DNA of 64,000 nucleotides from Vibrio sp. AND4 (GTDB taxonomy: Bacteria; Pseudomonadota; Gammaproteobacteria; Enterobacterales; Vibrionaceae). Position 1 is the first letter of the stretch, and the number at the start of each line of letters is the position of its first letter. A program made the translations under genes and the position numbers. Where the stretch lies: NCBI RefSeq assembly GCF_000171815.1, contig NZ_ABGR01000013.1, forward strand, positions 18,542 through 82,541, in the 5' to 3' direction. Positions 9,282 through 19,880 of the stretch are shown piece by piece. Below the pieces are notes generated by a model, which searched no databases, was not told the DNA's origin, and saw only the letters and a program-made list of their open reading frames with translations.

Positions 9282-9926
9282 TTATTTTTCGTCGACAAGC
9301 GGCCAACCGCCTAGGGCCTTCCATTTGTTGACGATGCCACAGAATAATTCTGCAGTTTGTTGTGTATCGTAAAGGGCAGAATGCGCTTCACGATTGTCGA
9401 ATTCCATCCCTGCAGCTTTACATGCTTTAGCGAGAACAGTTTGACCATAAGCGAGCCCACTTAATGTTGCGGTATCAAAAGTGGCAAATGGATGGAAAGG
9501 GACTCTTTTGAGTTTGCAGCGCTCATTGGCTGCATTAACAAAACTTAAGTCGAAAGCGGCATTATGTGCCACCATGATGGCACGTGAACAGTCTGCTGCT
9601 TTTTGCTCTTTTCGGATCAGTTTATAGATTTCTTTGAGAGCTTCTTGTTCTGATATTGCACCGCGAAGAGGACTGAAAGGGTCGCGGATACCATTGAACT
9701 CAAGCGCCTCTTTCTCTAAATTTGCGCCTTCGAACGGTTCGATATGAAAATGAATGGTCGAAGCAGGATGCAGATTACCAGTATCATCCATGCTAAGAGT
9801 AACGGCACAGATTTCTAAAAGTGCATCAGTTTGAGCATTGAAACCTGCGGTCTCAACGTCAACTACCACTGGAAAATAACCACGAAAACGCTTTTTCAGG
9901 GTTAGAGCTTCATTTTCTATTGTCAT
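9282..9926 (-). CDS. rnt: Ribonuclease T
   Basis: This 214-aa DEDDh 3'-5' exoribonuclease trims tRNA and small stable RNA 3' ends and removes the terminal A from tRNA-CCA. Exo I is '[20 protein letters not shown]' (Asp and Glu near residues 23-25), Exo II is '[17 protein letters not shown]', and Exo III contains '[15 protein letters not shown]' with the catalytic His and Asp. The length matches the family (about 215 aa). It is divergent from motY. The rnt-motY arrangement was described when motY was first found in Vibrio. Confidence 0.95.
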   Translation of the reverse strand: MTIENEALTLKKRFRGYFPVVVDVETAGFNAQTDALLEICAVTLSMDDTGNLHPASTIHFHIEPFEGANLEKEALEFNGIRDPFSPLRGAISEQEALKEIYKLIRKEQKAADCSRAIMVAHNAAFDLSFVNAANERCKLKRVPFHPFATFDTATLSGLAYGQTVLAKACKAAGMEFDNREAHSALYDTQQTAELFCGIVNKWKALGGWPLVDEK

Positions 9927-10232
9927 GTTGGCTTATTTTTGTGTGTCTAAGGCTGCATTATTGCAGATTCTATCGATGAGAAAAACCGCAATTTGGGAGA
10001 AATATAAAATTCCGTTTTCCATCAGTCAGGCGAGGTGGTCACAGAAAACTAGGTTCATTTGGATCTGTTGTTCATCGCGATAAACTCTAACTTGTTACAG
10101 GGCTATCAAAGTGAATGCTAACACCTTAGCTACTCAGGTCAATTCGATGTTGGCGGGCTTTTTGCATTGTTTAGATGTTTTCAATTGATTCAAATAAGCG
10201 GCAATAGACTGCCGCTTGAGAGAAGTACCTAG
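9927..10232. promoter_or_regulatory. Divergent rnt/motY intergenic region with a 5'-leader hairpin
   Basis: This is 306 bp without a gene. A perfect 8-bp inverted repeat (AAGCGGCA-atagac-TGCCGCTT) at 10196-10217 ends 15 nt before the motY ATG, so it should fold in the motY leader. Flagellar sigma-28 promoters read roughly TAAAGTTT-N11-GCCGATAA. The nearest candidate, TAAACTCT (10081) with GCTATCAA (10102), has a 13-nt spacer and is weak. Confidence 0.35.
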
Positions 10233-11114
10233 ATGAATAGATGGCTAATAACCAGTGGTGTCGTGACGTTATTACTCAGCGCAAACAGTTTTGCGTCAAT
10301 GGCTAAGCGCTACGCTGCCACTCCGCAGCAATCACAGTGGGAGATGGTGATTAATACGCCGCTGGAGTGTCGGCTTGTGCATCCCATCCCTGGGTTTGGT
10401 GATGCGGTGTTTTCGTCTCATGCAAGTAAAAAGATAAATCTGGATTTTGAATTGAAGATGCTTCGTCCTATGGGCGAAACGCGTGATGTCAGTTTGATTT
10501 CTATGCCACCATCTTGGCGTCCGGGTGAGAATGCTGATCGTATCACTAACCTTAAATTCTTCAAACAGTTCGATGGTTATGTTGGCGGGCAAACCGCGTG
10601 GGGTATTCTCTCCGAGCTAGAAAAGGGGCGTTATCCGACATTTAGCTACCAAGACTGGCAAAGCAGGGATTCGCGTATCGAAGTCGCATTATCCTCGGTG
10701 TTATTCCGACATAAATACAATGCCTTTAGCACCTGTATTGCTGGTTTGCTCAAGTATAGTTTCGAAGATATAGCCTTTACGATTCTTCACTATGAACGCC
10801 AAGGTGACCAGTTAACCAAAACCTCGAAGAAACGTTTAGCACAAATTGCTGACTACGTTCGCCATAACCAAGACATCGATTTGGTGTTGGTTTCGACTTA
10901 CACGGATTCGACTGATGGTAAGAGCACGAGTCAAAATTTATCTGAACGTCGAGCAGAGTCATTACGCACTTACTTTGAATCTTTGGGCTTGTCAGAAGAT
11001 CGCATTCAAGTACAGGGCTATGGTAAACGTCGCCCAATTGCCGATAATGGCTCACCAATTGGTAAAGATAAGAACCGTCGCGTGGTCATTTCACTGGGGC
11101 GTACTCAGTTTTAA
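10233..11114 (+). CDS. motY: Sodium-type polar flagellar T-ring protein MotY
   Basis: This 293-aa protein has a cleavable signal peptide ([21 protein letters not shown]). The N-terminal half (about 22-155) is the MotY-specific domain that associates with the flagellar basal body and MotX. The C-terminal half (about 170-290) is an OmpA-like peptidoglycan-binding domain with '[18 protein letters not shown]' and '[13 protein letters not shown]' ending in 'KNRRVVISL'. MotY and MotX form the T ring that anchors the Na+-driven PomA/PomB stators in Vibrio. The length equals that of Vibrio MotY, and the rnt neighbour agrees. Confidence 0.96.
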   Translation: MNRWLITSGVVTLLLSANSFASMAKRYAATPQQSQWEMVINTPLECRLVHPIPGFGDAVFSSHASKKINLDFELKMLRPMGETRDVSLISMPPSWRPGENADRITNLKFFKQFDGYVGGQTAWGILSELEKGRYPTFSYQDWQSRDSRIEVALSSVLFRHKYNAFSTCIAGLLKYSFEDIAFTILHYERQGDQLTKTSKKRLAQIADYVRHNQDIDLVLVSTYTDSTDGKSTSQNLSERRAESLRTYFESLGLSEDRIQVQGYGKRRPIADNGSPIGKDKNRRVVISLGRTQF

Positions 11115-11247
11115 TACCTAACACAGCAGTCGTCAGCAGATCAGAGTAAAAAGAGGTATGCGCTAGAGCTTGGTATTGCTCTAGCGTTTTTGTCTGTGTT
11201 TGAGGTTGTTTATTTGTGTTACTTGCCGCTTGAGGCATCTCACTCGT

Positions 11248-11682
11248 TTAGTTTAAACGGAACTTAGCGATGATTTCGCAATTGGTTGCGGTGTCTATTT
11301 TTTCGACTTGTTGAGCAATGATTGGGTTTGGGTGGCGTTTCATGAAATCAATTAAGGCTTTAGTACAGCAGCCGATCGAATCTATAAAGCTTGCGCAATT
11401 TTTATTTGGGCATTGAGGGATCAGCGTAAGCACTTTCTCAGAGGCGAGTTGAAGATATTTAAGTTCATAATCTGTATCGCCTGCCCAGCGCCAAAATTGG
11501 GCGATGTTATGGCATGAGATCACCGAAATCAATAATCGTTCGTCGGCTTCAATCTCCACACATTCACTAATATCTTCACTCAGGCTAAGGGCTTGCTGGT
11601 AATGAAGAATACTGCGAACAGGGTCATCTAGTTGAAGTGCTGTATCGGCTAGAAGCGTGTGTCTTTCCCATTCACTGATCAT
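11248..11682 (-). CDS. Small hypothetical, DUF2753-like with TPR-like helices
   Basis: The protein has 144 aa from the ATG at 11682 (MISEWERHTLLADTALQ), preceded by GGATAAC. An upstream ATG at 11697 is in frame but has no ribosome site. It is soluble and helical. The first 40 residues ('LADTALQLDDPVRSILHYQQALSL') look like a tetratricopeptide hairpin. It contains a cluster of Cys (about residues 90-110: CPNKNCASF...GCCTK), which could bind metal, though no classical motif is met. I associate it from memory with the Vibrio family DUF2753, with limited certainty. No function is known. Confidence 0.55.
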   Translation of the reverse strand: MISEWERHTLLADTALQLDDPVRSILHYQQALSLSEDISECVEIEADERLLISVISCHNIAQFWRWAGDTDYELKYLQLASEKVLTLIPQCPNKNCASFIDSIGCCTKALIDFMKRHPNPIIAQQVEKIDTATNCEIIAKFRLN

Positions 11683-11754
11683 TATTGTTATCCACATGTC
11701 TATTTTGAATGTGAATCTAAACGATAACCATTATCAAGTAAAGTAATTTATTAA

Positions 11755-11785
11755 TAAAAGATAGGCCAGTAATTGACCGGCCTAT
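11755..11785 (-). terminator. Terminator downstream of gloA
   Basis: The inverted repeat ATAGGCC...GGCCTAT is followed on the minus strand by CTTTTATTAAT. It lies 35 nt after the gloA stop codon. Confidence 0.7.
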
Positions 11786-11818
11786 GAATAATAGCGAATT
11801 TCAGTAGGAGAGGCTTAG

Positions 11819-12235
11819 TTAGCCCTCTAGTCCCGCTGATGCTTGCTTATTTTGAATCAGTTCAATCATGTAACCGTTTGGGTCTTTTACGAAAGCAATA
11901 TGAGTCGTTCCGCCTTTAACTGGGCCCGCTTCGCGTGTCACGTTACCGCCAGCGGCTTTGATTGCATCGCACGTTGAGTAGATATCATCTACGCCGATTG
12001 CGATGTGGCCAAATGCAGAGCCAAGGTCGTACTCGGTTGTACCCCAATTATACGTTAACTCAATCACGGCACCTTGTGATTCATCACCGTAGCCTAGGAA
12101 AGCCAGAGTGTATTTGTATTCTTTGTTTTCATTGGTACGAAGCAGTTGCATGCCCATGACTTCAGTGTAGAACTTGATTGATTTGTCTAGATCACCCACG
12201 CGCAGCATGGTGTGAAGAATTCGACCGTTTGACAT
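11819..12235 (-). CDS. gloA: Lactoylglutathione lyase (glyoxalase I)
   Basis: This 138-aa enzyme isomerises the methylglyoxal-glutathione hemithioacetal to S-lactoylglutathione. It has two betaalphabetabetabeta modules. Metal ligands follow the family pattern: His in '[15 protein letters not shown]', Glu in '[10 protein letters not shown]', His in '[11 protein letters not shown]' and Glu in 'GYMIELIQ'. The length and N-terminus match E. coli GloA (135 aa). It is preceded by nth on the same strand, with a 31-bp gap. Confidence 0.96.
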   Translation of the reverse strand: MSNGRILHTMLRVGDLDKSIKFYTEVMGMQLLRTNENKEYKYTLAFLGYGDESQGAVIELTYNWGTTEYDLGSAFGHIAIGVDDIYSTCDAIKAAGGNVTREAGPVKGGTTHIAFVKDPNGYMIELIQNKQASAGLEG

Positions 12236-12266
12236 TATTTGCTCCTAGCGATGGTTTCAGATGGGG

Positions 12267-12908
12267 TTATTCTTCTGGGTATATTTTTTCTTTAAACTCA
12301 CACAGGTCTTCGATAATACAGCTACCGCAGCGAGGTTTTCTTGCCACACAAGTATACCGCCCATGAAGGATTAACCAGTGGTGTACATCAAGCTTAAACT
12401 CTTTTGGTACTACTTTGAGAAGTTTCTCTTCTACGTCGTCAACGGTTTTACCCATTGCAAACTTTGTACGGTTGGACACTCGATAGATGTGCGTATCTAC
12501 CGCAATGGTTGGCCAACCAAATGCGGTATTCAGTACCACGTTAGCCGTTTTACGGCCGACACCTGGTAAGGCTTCAAGCGCAGCGCGATCTTCGGGCACT
12601 TCTCCGTTGTGCTTTTCTAGCAAGAGCTTGCAAGTCTTAATGGTGTTTTCTGCTTTCGAGTTAAATAGACCGATGGTTTTGATGTATTTCTTTAAACCAT
12701 CGACACCCAAATTAAGAATATCTTGTGGCGTGTTTGCAACAGGGTAAAGCTTATCTGTTGCTTTGTTCACACTTACGTCTGTAGCCTGCGCAGAGAGCAG
12801 AACGGCGATTAGTAACTCAAACGGTGTGCTCCAGTTAAGCTCCGTTTGAGGGTTGGGGTTGTTCTCTCTTAGTCGCTCGAGAATTTCAATTCTTTTGACT
12901 TTGTTCAT
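12267..12908 (-). CDS. nth: Endonuclease III (DNA glycosylase/AP lyase)
   Basis: This 213-aa base-excision repair enzyme acts on oxidised pyrimidines. The helix-hairpin-helix 'LPGVGRKTANVVL' contains the catalytic Lys, and the catalytic Asp is in 'TIAVDTHIYRVSNR'. The C-terminal [4Fe-4S] loop has the spacing C-x6-C-x2-C-x5-C (CVARKPRCGSCIIEDLC). It is the last gene of the rnf cluster (rnfABCDGE-nth), the same order as in other gammaproteobacteria, although a hairpin separates it from rnfE. Confidence 0.97.
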   Translation of the reverse strand: MNKVKRIEILERLRENNPNPQTELNWSTPFELLIAVLLSAQATDVSVNKATDKLYPVANTPQDILNLGVDGLKKYIKTIGLFNSKAENTIKTCKLLLEKHNGEVPEDRAALEALPGVGRKTANVVLNTAFGWPTIAVDTHIYRVSNRTKFAMGKTVDDVEEKLLKVVPKEFKLDVHHWLILHGRYTCVARKPRCGSCIIEDLCEFKEKIYPEE

Positions 12909-12943
12909 TGCTGACTTCCAAACCCGTCTTTGCGGTTTATGAA

Positions 12944-12969
12944 AAAGCCCATGCGTGTGGTAGGGCTTT
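12944..12969 (-). terminator. Hairpin/terminator between rnfE and nth
   Basis: AAAGCCC...GGGCTTT, with TTTTTC following on the minus strand, lies in the 81-bp gap between rnfE and nth. It may lower nth expression relative to rnf. Confidence 0.55.
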
Positions 12970-12989
12970 GATTTTATAATTCTTTAATA

Positions 12990-13682
12990 TTATGTATTCG
13001 TTACGCGAGCGCGTTCAATCGTCGGTTTTTCCTCTTTCGGCTGACGAGCCTGAATTGAGCTGTCGATGACATTTTTCAATGCAATCAAAAGCCCGACGCC
13101 GATGAAGGCCCCCGGCGGTAACATTGCGAGTAGGAAGCTGTTATCGAAGTGGAAAACTTGAATACGCAGTGCTGAAGCCCAATCACCCAATAGCAGATCC
13201 GCGCCATCAAACAGCGTGCCATTGCCAATCAACTCGCGCATGGCACCAAGTACAACCAATACAGTCGTCATACCAAGCCCCATCCAGAAACCATCTAAGG
13301 CAGCGGGTAGTGGGTCATTTTTTGACGCGTAAGCTTCTGCCCGGCCGATGATAATACAGTTAGTGACAATCAGTGGAATGAAGATACCAAGAGATAGGTA
13401 TAGACCGTAGGCGTAAGCGTTCATCAATAGTTGAACACAAGTTACTAAAGCGGCAATGATCATGACGAAAACCGGAATACGAATTTCTTTTGGTACGTGG
13501 TTTCGGAACAAAGAAACAGTCACATTTGAGCCGATAAGCACCAACAGAGTAGCGATACCTAGACCCAGCGCATTAGTAATGGTAGAGGAAACCGCAAGCA
13601 AAGGGCACAATCCTAGGAGTTGTACTAGGGCTGGGTTGTTACTCCACATGCCGTTTTTCATTAGCTGTTTATTTTCATTCAT
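12990..13682 (-). CDS. rnfE: Rnf Na+-translocating ferredoxin:NAD+ oxidoreductase subunit E
   Basis: This 230-aa integral membrane subunit has about six helices and the RnfA/RnfE signature '[17 protein letters not shown]', whose Cys is one ligand of the intramembrane iron-sulfur site shared with RnfA. It also has '[14 protein letters not shown]' in the mirrored half. The start overlaps the rnfG end by 8 nt and uses GGAGG 5 nt upstream. The Rnf complex (Rsx in E. coli) couples electron transfer between ferredoxin and NAD to ion movement, Na+ in Vibrio. Confidence 0.96.
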   Translation of the reverse strand: MNENKQLMKNGMWSNNPALVQLLGLCPLLAVSSTITNALGLGIATLLVLIGSNVTVSLFRNHVPKEIRIPVFVMIIAALVTCVQLLMNAYAYGLYLSLGIFIPLIVTNCIIIGRAEAYASKNDPLPAALDGFWMGLGMTTVLVVLGAMRELIGNGTLFDGADLLLGDWASALRIQVFHFDNSFLLAMLPPGAFIGVGLLIALKNVIDSSIQARQPKEEKPTIERARVTNT

Positions 13683-14313
13683 GGTTGCCTCCTGAACAAT
13701 CTAGGGGCTGATTCAGAATCTCATCACGAGACTTGTTAACGTAGTTTACTGTATTTCTGACTGCTTTCACTACTGCTCTAGGCGTAATGGTTGCACCAGT
13801 GAACTGATCGAAATCGCCACCATCTTTTCGTACGCGCCAGGAATTCCAGTTACTCTCCGTCACTTCTTTGCCTGTGAAGTTCAGGATCCAATCCGTCACG
13901 CGTAGATTAATTTTATCACCCAACCCCGGCGTTTCTTGATGGCTTAGGATACGGGTACCAAGGATCTTTCCTTGGTTATCGATGCCTGTGATGATTTTGA
14001 TTTCACCGTTATAGCCATCTGGTGCGATGGATTCAATCGCCATGGCAGTAGGCCGGCCGTTTTTGGTGGCAAGGTAAGTTGGCATCGAGCTAACTGTACC
14101 TAAGTCGGATGCTTTCACCATGGTACATGCCGCAACAAGATTGTTGTCATGCATATCTTCCGGAATGACTTGGTTAAGAACTGACAATAATTGCTTTTGT
14201 TCCTGAAACCTAATTTGATCTTTCGTTAGGAACTGAGTCAGTGCCACAAGACCAGTCGTGGCACAGGCGAAGATCGCCAATGAGAGACCATTTTTTCTAA
14301 TCGCGGTTAACAT
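13675..14313 (-). CDS. rnfG: Rnf complex subunit G (covalent FMN protein)
   Basis: The protein has 212 aa from the ATG at 14313 ([23 protein letters not shown]), with GAGG 6 nt upstream. The longer open frame to 14358 lies inside rnfD. It has one N-terminal membrane anchor (about 10-29) and a periplasmic FMN-binding domain. The covalent flavin attachment motif (S/T)GAT reads '[11 protein letters not shown]' near residue 175. Ordered in the operon between rnfD and rnfE. Confidence 0.96.
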   Translation of the reverse strand: MLTAIRKNGLSLAIFACATTGLVALTQFLTKDQIRFQEQKQLLSVLNQVIPEDMHDNNLVAACTMVKASDLGTVSSMPTYLATKNGRPTAMAIESIAPDGYNGEIKIITGIDNQGKILGTRILSHQETPGLGDKINLRVTDWILNFTGKEVTESNWNSWRVRKDGGDFDQFTGATITPRAVVKAVRNTVNYVNKSRDEILNQPLDCSGGNHE

Positions 14314-14320
14314 GTTTACC

Positions 14321-15367
14321 TCAGTGACCGTAAGTTCTTGGTTTGGTGTAGTAGTCAATCAAGGGTACGCACATATTGGCAAGCAGAACGGCGAACGCGA
14401 CACCGTCTGGGAAGCCACCCCAACTCCGGATAACAAATACCAGCGCACCGATCAGAGCACCAAAAATCAGACGACCTTTTACAGTGGTAGATGCGGAAAC
14501 TGGGTCGGTTGCGATAAAGAACGCGCCCAACATGGTTGCACCCGAGAGCAGATTAAAGATAGGTGACGCAGTTTCTCCCGGAGCGAGCAGGCTAAACACG
14601 GTGCTAAATAGTACTAAGCTGCCAAGGAAACCAGCAGGAATGTACCACTGGATGATGCGTTTCTTAATCATCACTAGGCCGCCCGCTAAATAGGCGAGGT
14701 TGACCCATTGCCAACCAATTCCAGCAAGACCAGAAAATATCGGCTGTGAAAATACCTCACTTGGCGTAGCACCACTGTGAATACCAGTTTTGAATGCATC
14801 TAATGGGGTCGCCATTGTGACGCCATCTACACCAGCACGAACTTGCTGTAGCGACAAACCATCAAAGTCATAGCCTGTGAAAACCAGAGACAACACGTCT
14901 GCAAAATTTACGTGGTCGGACATTAATGAAGTAGGCGCACTCCAGCTTGTCATTTGTACAGGGAAGGAGATGAGTAATACAACGTATGCGACCATCGCAG
15001 GGTTAAATAGATTTTGGCCAATACCACCGTACAAGTGCTTCGCGATGACAATAGCAAAAATCAAACCGATGAGCATGATCCACCAAGGTGACCATGGTGG
15101 GATTGCCACAGCTAATAGCCACGCGGTGACAATGGCACTGTTATCTCGTAGTGCACGTCTTGGCGAGCGTTTACGAACAAGCATAACCAATGCTTCAAGT
15201 GACATTGCGACCGCAATTGCGAACACGAGTTGAATAATGGTGCCCCAACCGAAGAAATAGGTTTGGGCTACTAAGCCAGGAATGGCGCACAGGGCTACCC
15301 ACTTCATCAAATCTGGTGTGCTGCGACGGCTATGAGCATGTGGTGAACTGGCAATAAAAAACGACAT
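14321..15367 (-). CDS. rnfD: Rnf complex subunit D (covalent FMN membrane protein)
   Basis: This 348-aa membrane subunit resembles NqrB, with about nine helices. The flavin-attachment motif appears as '[14 protein letters not shown]' near residue 185, where a Thr carries FMN in V. cholerae RnfD. The start overlaps the rnfC stop by one base (TAATG), which suggests translational coupling. The rnfD stop and rnfG start are in turn separated by only a few bases. Confidence 0.96.
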   Translation of the reverse strand: MSFFIASSPHAHSRRSTPDLMKWVALCAIPGLVAQTYFFGWGTIIQLVFAIAVAMSLEALVMLVRKRSPRRALRDNSAIVTAWLLAVAIPPWSPWWIMLIGLIFAIVIAKHLYGGIGQNLFNPAMVAYVVLLISFPVQMTSWSAPTSLMSDHVNFADVLSLVFTGYDFDGLSLQQVRAGVDGVTMATPLDAFKTGIHSGATPSEVFSQPIFSGLAGIGWQWVNLAYLAGGLVMIKKRIIQWYIPAGFLGSLVLFSTVFSLLAPGETASPIFNLLSGATMLGAFFIATDPVSASTTVKGRLIFGALIGALVFVIRSWGGFPDGVAFAVLLANMCVPLIDYYTKPRTYGH

Positions 15368-18102
15368 TACTTGCTCTCCTCAGTATTATTCTTATTCTCT
15401 TCTTGCTGAGCCTTTCGAGCTTTAGCGCGAGCAATAGCAGCTGCGACCGCGGCCTTCTTCGGATCCATTTCTGGCTTTTCAGAGGGCGCTTCTGCTGCTG
15501 CGGGCTCAGCTTGCGCCTCTTGCTGAACCTTTCGAGCTTTAGCGCGAGCAATGGCAGCAGCGACGGCGGCTTTCTTCGGATCCATTTCTGGTTCTTCAGA
15601 AGGTGTTTCTGCTGCTGCGGGTTCAACTTGCGTCTCTTGTTGAGCCTTTCGAGCTTTAGCGCGAGCAATAGCAGCAGCGACGGCGGCTTTCTTCGGATCC
15701 ATTTCTGGCTCTTCAGAAGGCGCTTCTGCTGCTATGGGATCAACTTGCGTCTCTTGCTGAGCTTTACGTGCTTTAGCGCGAGCAATGGCAGCAGCGACGG
15801 CGGCTTTCTTCGGATCCATTTCCTGCTCTTCAGAAGGTGTTTCTGCTGCTGCAGGTTCAGCTTGCGTCTCTTGCTGAGCTTTACGTGCTTTAGCGCGAGC
15901 AATAGCAGCAGCGACCGCGGCTTTCTTCGGGTCCATTTCTGGCTCTTCAGAGGGTGTTTCTGCTGCTGCGGGGTCAACTTGCGTCTCTTGCTGAGCTTTA
16001 CGTGCTTTAGCGCGAGCAATAGCAGCAGCGACAGCGGTTTTCTTCGGATCCATTTCTGGCTCTTCAGAAGGCGCTTCTGCTGCTGCGGGTTCCTCTTGCT
16101 GAGCTTTACGTGCTTTAGCGCGAGCAATGGCAGCAGCGACCGCGGCCTTCTTCGGATCGCCGACTTGCTGCGGAGACATTTCTGACTCTACAGCTTCGGT
16201 TGAATCTTCTTGTTGTGCTTTTTTCGCCTTAGCTCTGGCGATAGCAGCCGCGACGGCTGCTTGCTTATCACCGGCCTCAACAGGTGTTGCATCATTTTCC
16301 TGCTGAGCTTTCTTCGCCTTAGCTCTGGCAATGGCAGCAGCAACCGCTGATTTTTTATCATCAGCATTGACCGTGGGCGTGTCGTCGTGTTCTTTTTGCG
16401 CTTTGCGTTCACGAGCAAGGCGTTTACGTTCTTCACGTAGCTTTGCCATTTCTGAGTTATCAGGCTCACCTGCACCTGATTGAGCCGCCGCGGCCTGTTT
16501 GGCTTTTGCTTTGGCAATCGCAGCGGCGACTGCTGGTTTCAATGCGGGTTCTACTTTCGCCTCGGTATTTTCTTTTTGGGCTTTCACGCGAGCAATTGCG
16601 GCGGCAATTGCATCGTCACCGCCAGAGGCTTTCATGTCTTTGCGACGATCATCTGCGGCTTTCTTAAAGCGATTCTCGCGTTCCAATTTTTCGCGCTCCA
16701 TGCGCGCTTTCTTTTCTTCAAACCGCAGCTTAGCTCGTTCAGCTGCTGCCGTTTCTTGAGCACGAGTACGGATTTCGGCTTTTGCTTGACGGTAATATTG
16801 AACCAGTGGGATCTCACTTGGACACACAAACGCACATGCGCCACATTCAATGCAATCTTTTAGGTTGAGCTCTTCCAGCTTTTCGTATTCTTGGCTTTTC
16901 GAGTACCACTGAAGCTGCTGCGGCAATAGTGAGGCAGGGCAAGCCTCCGCGCACTGGCTGCAACGGATACATTCCATTTCATATTGGTCAGAAGCTATCT
17001 CGCGGCGTTTTGGTGCCAGAATACAGTTGGCGGTTTTAGTGATGGGAACTTGGGTGTGGGGGAGGGTAAAGCCCATCATTGGTCCGCCCATGATTAGACG
17101 TTGCAGCTTTTTATCAGCTTTGTAGCCGAACTCGTCCAACAGCGCCTGAACTGGTGTACCAAGTAGCGTCCAAACGTTACGCGGTTGCTTGAAGGTTTTT
17201 CCCGTTAGCGTCACTATGCGATTTACCATAGGCTCGCCGTCGATCACCGCACGCTTAATCGAATATAAAGAGCCCACGTTTTGTACCAAGATACCAATAT
17301 CTGCGGGAATAGAACCACTTGGCACTTCTTTGTTGGTCAAAATCTTGATGAGCTGCTTCTCACCACCAGAAGGATACTTGGTTGGGATAACGCGGATCAC
17401 GATATCTTTTTTTATCGCTGCTTGTTCCAAAGCCTTGATAGCCGCCGGTTTGTTATCTTCAATACCAATGATGGTTAATTTAGGTTTAAGAATATGCTCA
17501 ACGATCTCAATGCCTTGGATCAGTTCGTCGGCATGCTCTTGCATCAGTTTGTCATCGGCCGTAATGTAAGGTTCGCACTCTGCCGCGTTGACAATGAGAA
17601 TTTCAGTACGCGCAAGACCAGATTGGATTTTCTTTGCCGTCGGGAAGCCTGCGCCCCCCATGCCAGAAACACCCGCGAGGCGGATCACATCTATTAAGGT
17701 ATCAGCGGTCTCTTGGGTGTAGTCAGCCACTGGCGTTTTATTACCCCAAGAGTCGCTACCATCAGGTGCAATCACTGCGCACAGCTCGCTTAAACCCGAG
17801 GGGTGAGCAACGGTTCGTGGCTCGATAGCAATGACTTGACCAGAGGTTGGTGCATGAATAGGAACGGTAAAACCACTGTCTGAAGCCGTCAGTTGCTGAC
17901 CTTTCAATACGGTGTCGCCAACCGCAATCAAAAGATTACCCGCTTTGCCTATGTGCTGTTTCAGAGGTAGGACGATTTCCGACGGAATGGCGGCATGAAC
18001 CAATTCAGTTTTGTTGGATTGTTTCTTGTTTTCTGCCGGATGCACGCCACCTGGGAAATCCCATAGCGAACCAGTACGAATTTGTTCAATCAAAGACAAC
18101 AT
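15367..18102 (-). CDS. rnfC: Rnf complex subunit C with greatly expanded repeat tail
   Basis: This 911-aa peripheral subunit binds FMN, NADH and two [4Fe-4S] clusters. The core (about 1-450) has the glycine-rich '[16 protein letters not shown]' motif and two ferredoxin motifs, '[17 protein letters not shown]' and '[16 protein letters not shown]' (about residues 377-425). After a charged coiled-coil linker (about 440-500) comes a long tail of about 11 units containing [17 protein letters not shown]. The last seven are near-identical 39-aa units separated by acidic Glu/Pro linkers. Short forms of this tail are usual in gammaproteobacterial RnfC; this one is unusually long. The start at 18102 has AAGG upstream. 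Confidence 0.95.
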   Translation of the reverse strand: MLSLIEQIRTGSLWDFPGGVHPAENKKQSNKTELVHAAIPSEIVLPLKQHIGKAGNLLIAVGDTVLKGQQLTASDSGFTVPIHAPTSGQVIAIEPRTVAHPSGLSELCAVIAPDGSDSWGNKTPVADYTQETADTLIDVIRLAGVSGMGGAGFPTAKKIQSGLARTEILIVNAAECEPYITADDKLMQEHADELIQGIEIVEHILKPKLTIIGIEDNKPAAIKALEQAAIKKDIVIRVIPTKYPSGGEKQLIKILTNKEVPSGSIPADIGILVQNVGSLYSIKRAVIDGEPMVNRIVTLTGKTFKQPRNVWTLLGTPVQALLDEFGYKADKKLQRLIMGGPMMGFTLPHTQVPITKTANCILAPKRREIASDQYEMECIRCSQCAEACPASLLPQQLQWYSKSQEYEKLEELNLKDCIECGACAFVCPSEIPLVQYYRQAKAEIRTRAQETAAAERAKLRFEEKKARMEREKLERENRFKKAADDRRKDMKASGGDDAIAAAIARVKAQKENTEAKVEPALKPAVAAAIAKAKAKQAAAAQSGAGEPDNSEMAKLREERKRLARERKAQKEHDDTPTVNADDKKSAVAAAIARAKAKKAQQENDATPVEAGDKQAAVAAAIARAKAKKAQQEDSTEAVESEMSPQQVGDPKKAAVAAAIARAKARKAQQEEPAAAEAPSEEPEMDPKKTAVAAAIARAKARKAQQETQVDPAAAETPSEEPEMDPKKAAVAAAIARAKARKAQQETQAEPAAAETPSEEQEMDPKKAAVAAAIARAKARKAQQETQVDPIAAEAPSEEPEMDPKKAAVAAAIARAKARKAQQETQVEPAAAETPSEEPEMDPKKAAVAAAIARAKARKVQQEAQAEPAAAEAPSEKPEMDPKKAAVAAAIARAKARKAQQEENKNNTEESK
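15405..16150. repeat. 117-bp tandem repeats inside rnfC
   Basis: About six to seven direct repeats of 117 bp (39 codons) are present. The same landmark (CCTTTCGAGC) recurs at 15411, 15528 and 15645, and the variant GCTTTACGTGC continues further on. Older, diverged units extend to about 16580. Units differ by a few substitutions and keep the reading frame, so copy number can vary without frameshift. Confidence 0.95.
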
Positions 18103-18110
18103 ACGAAACC

Positions 18111-18704
18111 TTATTTAATTGAATCAGTCACGTTCGCTGCGTTGGCAGCATCCGTAATGTTAACCACTGGAATGGCGTTGAGTTTCCACTTCCAGCTCTC
18201 TGTGGTCGTTTCCACAGGAATCATCTCAATACAATCAGTAGGACAAGGTGACACACATAAATCACACCCCGTGCATTCGTCCTTGATAACAGTATGAAGG
18301 GCTTTGGTGCCACCGACAATCGCATCTACCGGACAAGCTTGAATACACTTGGTACAGCCGATACACATGTCTTCGTGAATGAAGGCAACGGTTTTTACCT
18401 TGTTGTCGAGATCGTGTGCCGACTCTTCGACTTCAACCCCCATTAAATCTGCCAGTTTTTCAATGGCAGCTTGCCCACCCGGAGGGCACTTGTTGATCTG
18501 ATCGCCGTTAGCAATCGCTTCTGCGTATGGACGACAACCTGGGTAGCCACACTGACCACACTGAGTTTGAGGAAGAATCGAATCTATCTGATCGACAATC
18601 GGATCTGCTTCCACTTTGAATCGAATCGATGCGAAGCCAAGTACTGCACCGAATACGGCAGCAAGTGCGGCTAGGGCGAAAATCGCTATTAAAATCGTAC
18701 TCAT
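18111..18704 (-). CDS. rnfB: Rnf complex subunit B (iron-sulfur protein)
   Basis: This 197-aa subunit has an N-terminal membrane helix (about 5-25) and a cluster-binding region '[13 protein letters not shown]' (about 50). It is followed by a ferredoxin domain with two [4Fe-4S] motifs, '[16 protein letters not shown]' and '[17 protein letters not shown]'. It passes electrons from ferredoxin into the membrane complex. It starts 3 nt after the rnfA stop and ends 8 nt before the rnfC start. Confidence 0.97.
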   Translation of the reverse strand: MSTILIAIFALAALAAVFGAVLGFASIRFKVEADPIVDQIDSILPQTQCGQCGYPGCRPYAEAIANGDQINKCPPGGQAAIEKLADLMGVEVEESAHDLDNKVKTVAFIHEDMCIGCTKCIQACPVDAIVGGTKALHTVIKDECTGCDLCVSPCPTDCIEMIPVETTTESWKWKLNAIPVVNITDAANAANVTDSIK

Positions 18705-18707
18705 GAT

Positions 18708-19286
18708 TTATTTTACCAAGCCTGTAAAGCCCATAAAGGCGAGAGACATAAGGCCAGCAGTGATCATCGCAATTGACGCTCCTTTAAATGGCACAGGCAC
18801 GTCAGCCGCTGCGATACGTTCACGCATTGAAGCAAATAAAATCAGTACTAGAGAGAAGCCAACGGCTGCACCAAAACCGTAAATGATCGATTCGATAAAA
18901 TTGTGGTTCTCATTGATGTTAAGCAGAGCAACACCTAAGACCGCACAGTTCGTTGTGATCAATGGTAAGAAAATGCCCAGCAGACGGTAGAGTGTCGGGC
19001 TGGTTTTATGAACAACCATTTCTGTGAACTGCACGACAACCGCGATCACTAAGATAAAACTCATGGTTCGTAGATATTCGATTCCTAGCGGGCGTAAAAC
19101 ATAGCTTTCCACTAAGTATGCGCACACAGAGGCAAGCGTTAGCACAAAAGTTGTCGCTAAGCCCATACCAATTGCTGTTTCCAGCTTTTTAGACACGCCC
19201 ATGAATGGACACAAGCCCAAAAACTTCACCAGTACAAAGTTGTTTACCAGCACAGTGCCGACCAACAACAAAATATATTCGGTCAT
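18708..19286 (-). CDS. rnfA: Rnf complex subunit A (first gene of the operon)
   Basis: This 192-aa membrane subunit starts at 19286 ([31 protein letters not shown]). The open frame to 19439 has an uncharacteristic N-terminus and is rejected. It has about six helices and the family motif '[13 protein letters not shown]', whose Cys helps coordinate the intramembrane iron-sulfur site with RnfE. A second half motif, '[14 protein letters not shown]', mirrors it. The length matches E. coli RsxA (193 aa). No terminator is seen within rnfABCDGE. Confidence 0.96.
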   Translation of the reverse strand: MTEYILLLVGTVLVNNFVLVKFLGLCPFMGVSKKLETAIGMGLATTFVLTLASVCAYLVESYVLRPLGIEYLRTMSFILVIAVVVQFTEMVVHKTSPTLYRLLGIFLPLITTNCAVLGVALLNINENHNFIESIIYGFGAAVGFSLVLILFASMRERIAAADVPVPFKGASIAMITAGLMSLAFMGFTGLVK

Positions 19287-19409
19287 AATTATTACGTTCT
19301 TAAAATCCGATCCCGATATTATCGTGTTTTGTGACCTCAATAACAACAGAAGAACGATGTGGTTTTGTACACCCAACCTAAAAATTATACGCGTATGTGA
19401 TGAAACCGG

Positions 19410-19544
19410 ATGAATCAATCGGGAATTGAAAGCTTTCATGAATGTTCATTAGCAGAAGAAACAGCTTTGCTCGCTCAAGGAGAGGAGGTCTCGATGCATT
19501 TAGCGCTCAACCGTGTTAACGTTATGGAGCAGAAGGTTGCATAA
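19410..19544 (+). CDS. Candidate 44-aa small ORF divergent from rnfA
   Basis: An open frame from the ATG at 19410 encodes 44 aa (begins [20 protein letters not shown]). An internal in-frame ATG at 19494, preceded by a very strong AAGGAGAGGAGG site, would give 16 aa ([16 protein letters not shown]). There is no hydrophobic segment or known motif. It sits exactly at the border between rnfA and the accessory block, so it could be a native small gene, a leader peptide or the stump of a gene truncated when the block arrived. Real expression is uncertain. Confidence 0.3.
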   Translation: MNQSGIESFHECSLAEETALLAQGEEVSMHLALNRVNVMEQKVA

Positions 19545-19880
19545 TGATAAATTCTGTTTCATAAATGTAGGAGATGTTTTTTCCTACCCTTTAATCTGCT
19601 ATGTATCAGAAAGAGGGAGTACCAGTGTGATAAAGATGGAAACCGTTCATTTTTGCTATTTTTATATATAAAATCTTTATGAGATTTATATAATTTTCAG
19701 ATTCTTATTTTTTAAGTCTGCTAATGATTTTGAGAAGTGAATCGCAATTTTACACCGCCAATCTGATCTTATTTAAGGTTTTTAATTTCATAGAGTTTTT
19801 AATGTTTTTAATATGGAATCTTATGTTACAAAAATTTCCCCATAAAACAAGAACGTAAACTGTAACTCTAAGGTTTATTC
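19545..19880. other. AT-rich spacer before the regulator cassette
   Basis: This spacer is 336 bp and very AT-rich, with no gene seen. It probably contains the promoter of the regulator at 19881. It marks a clear drop in G+C compared with the rnf operon. Confidence 0.4.

Noticed and set aside
15403..16185. 260-codon open frame on the plus strand
   Set aside because: It is the antisense of the rnfC repeats. The repeated Ala/Arg codons simply lack stops in this frame and give a repetitive Phe/Ser/Cys-rich product with no family features.
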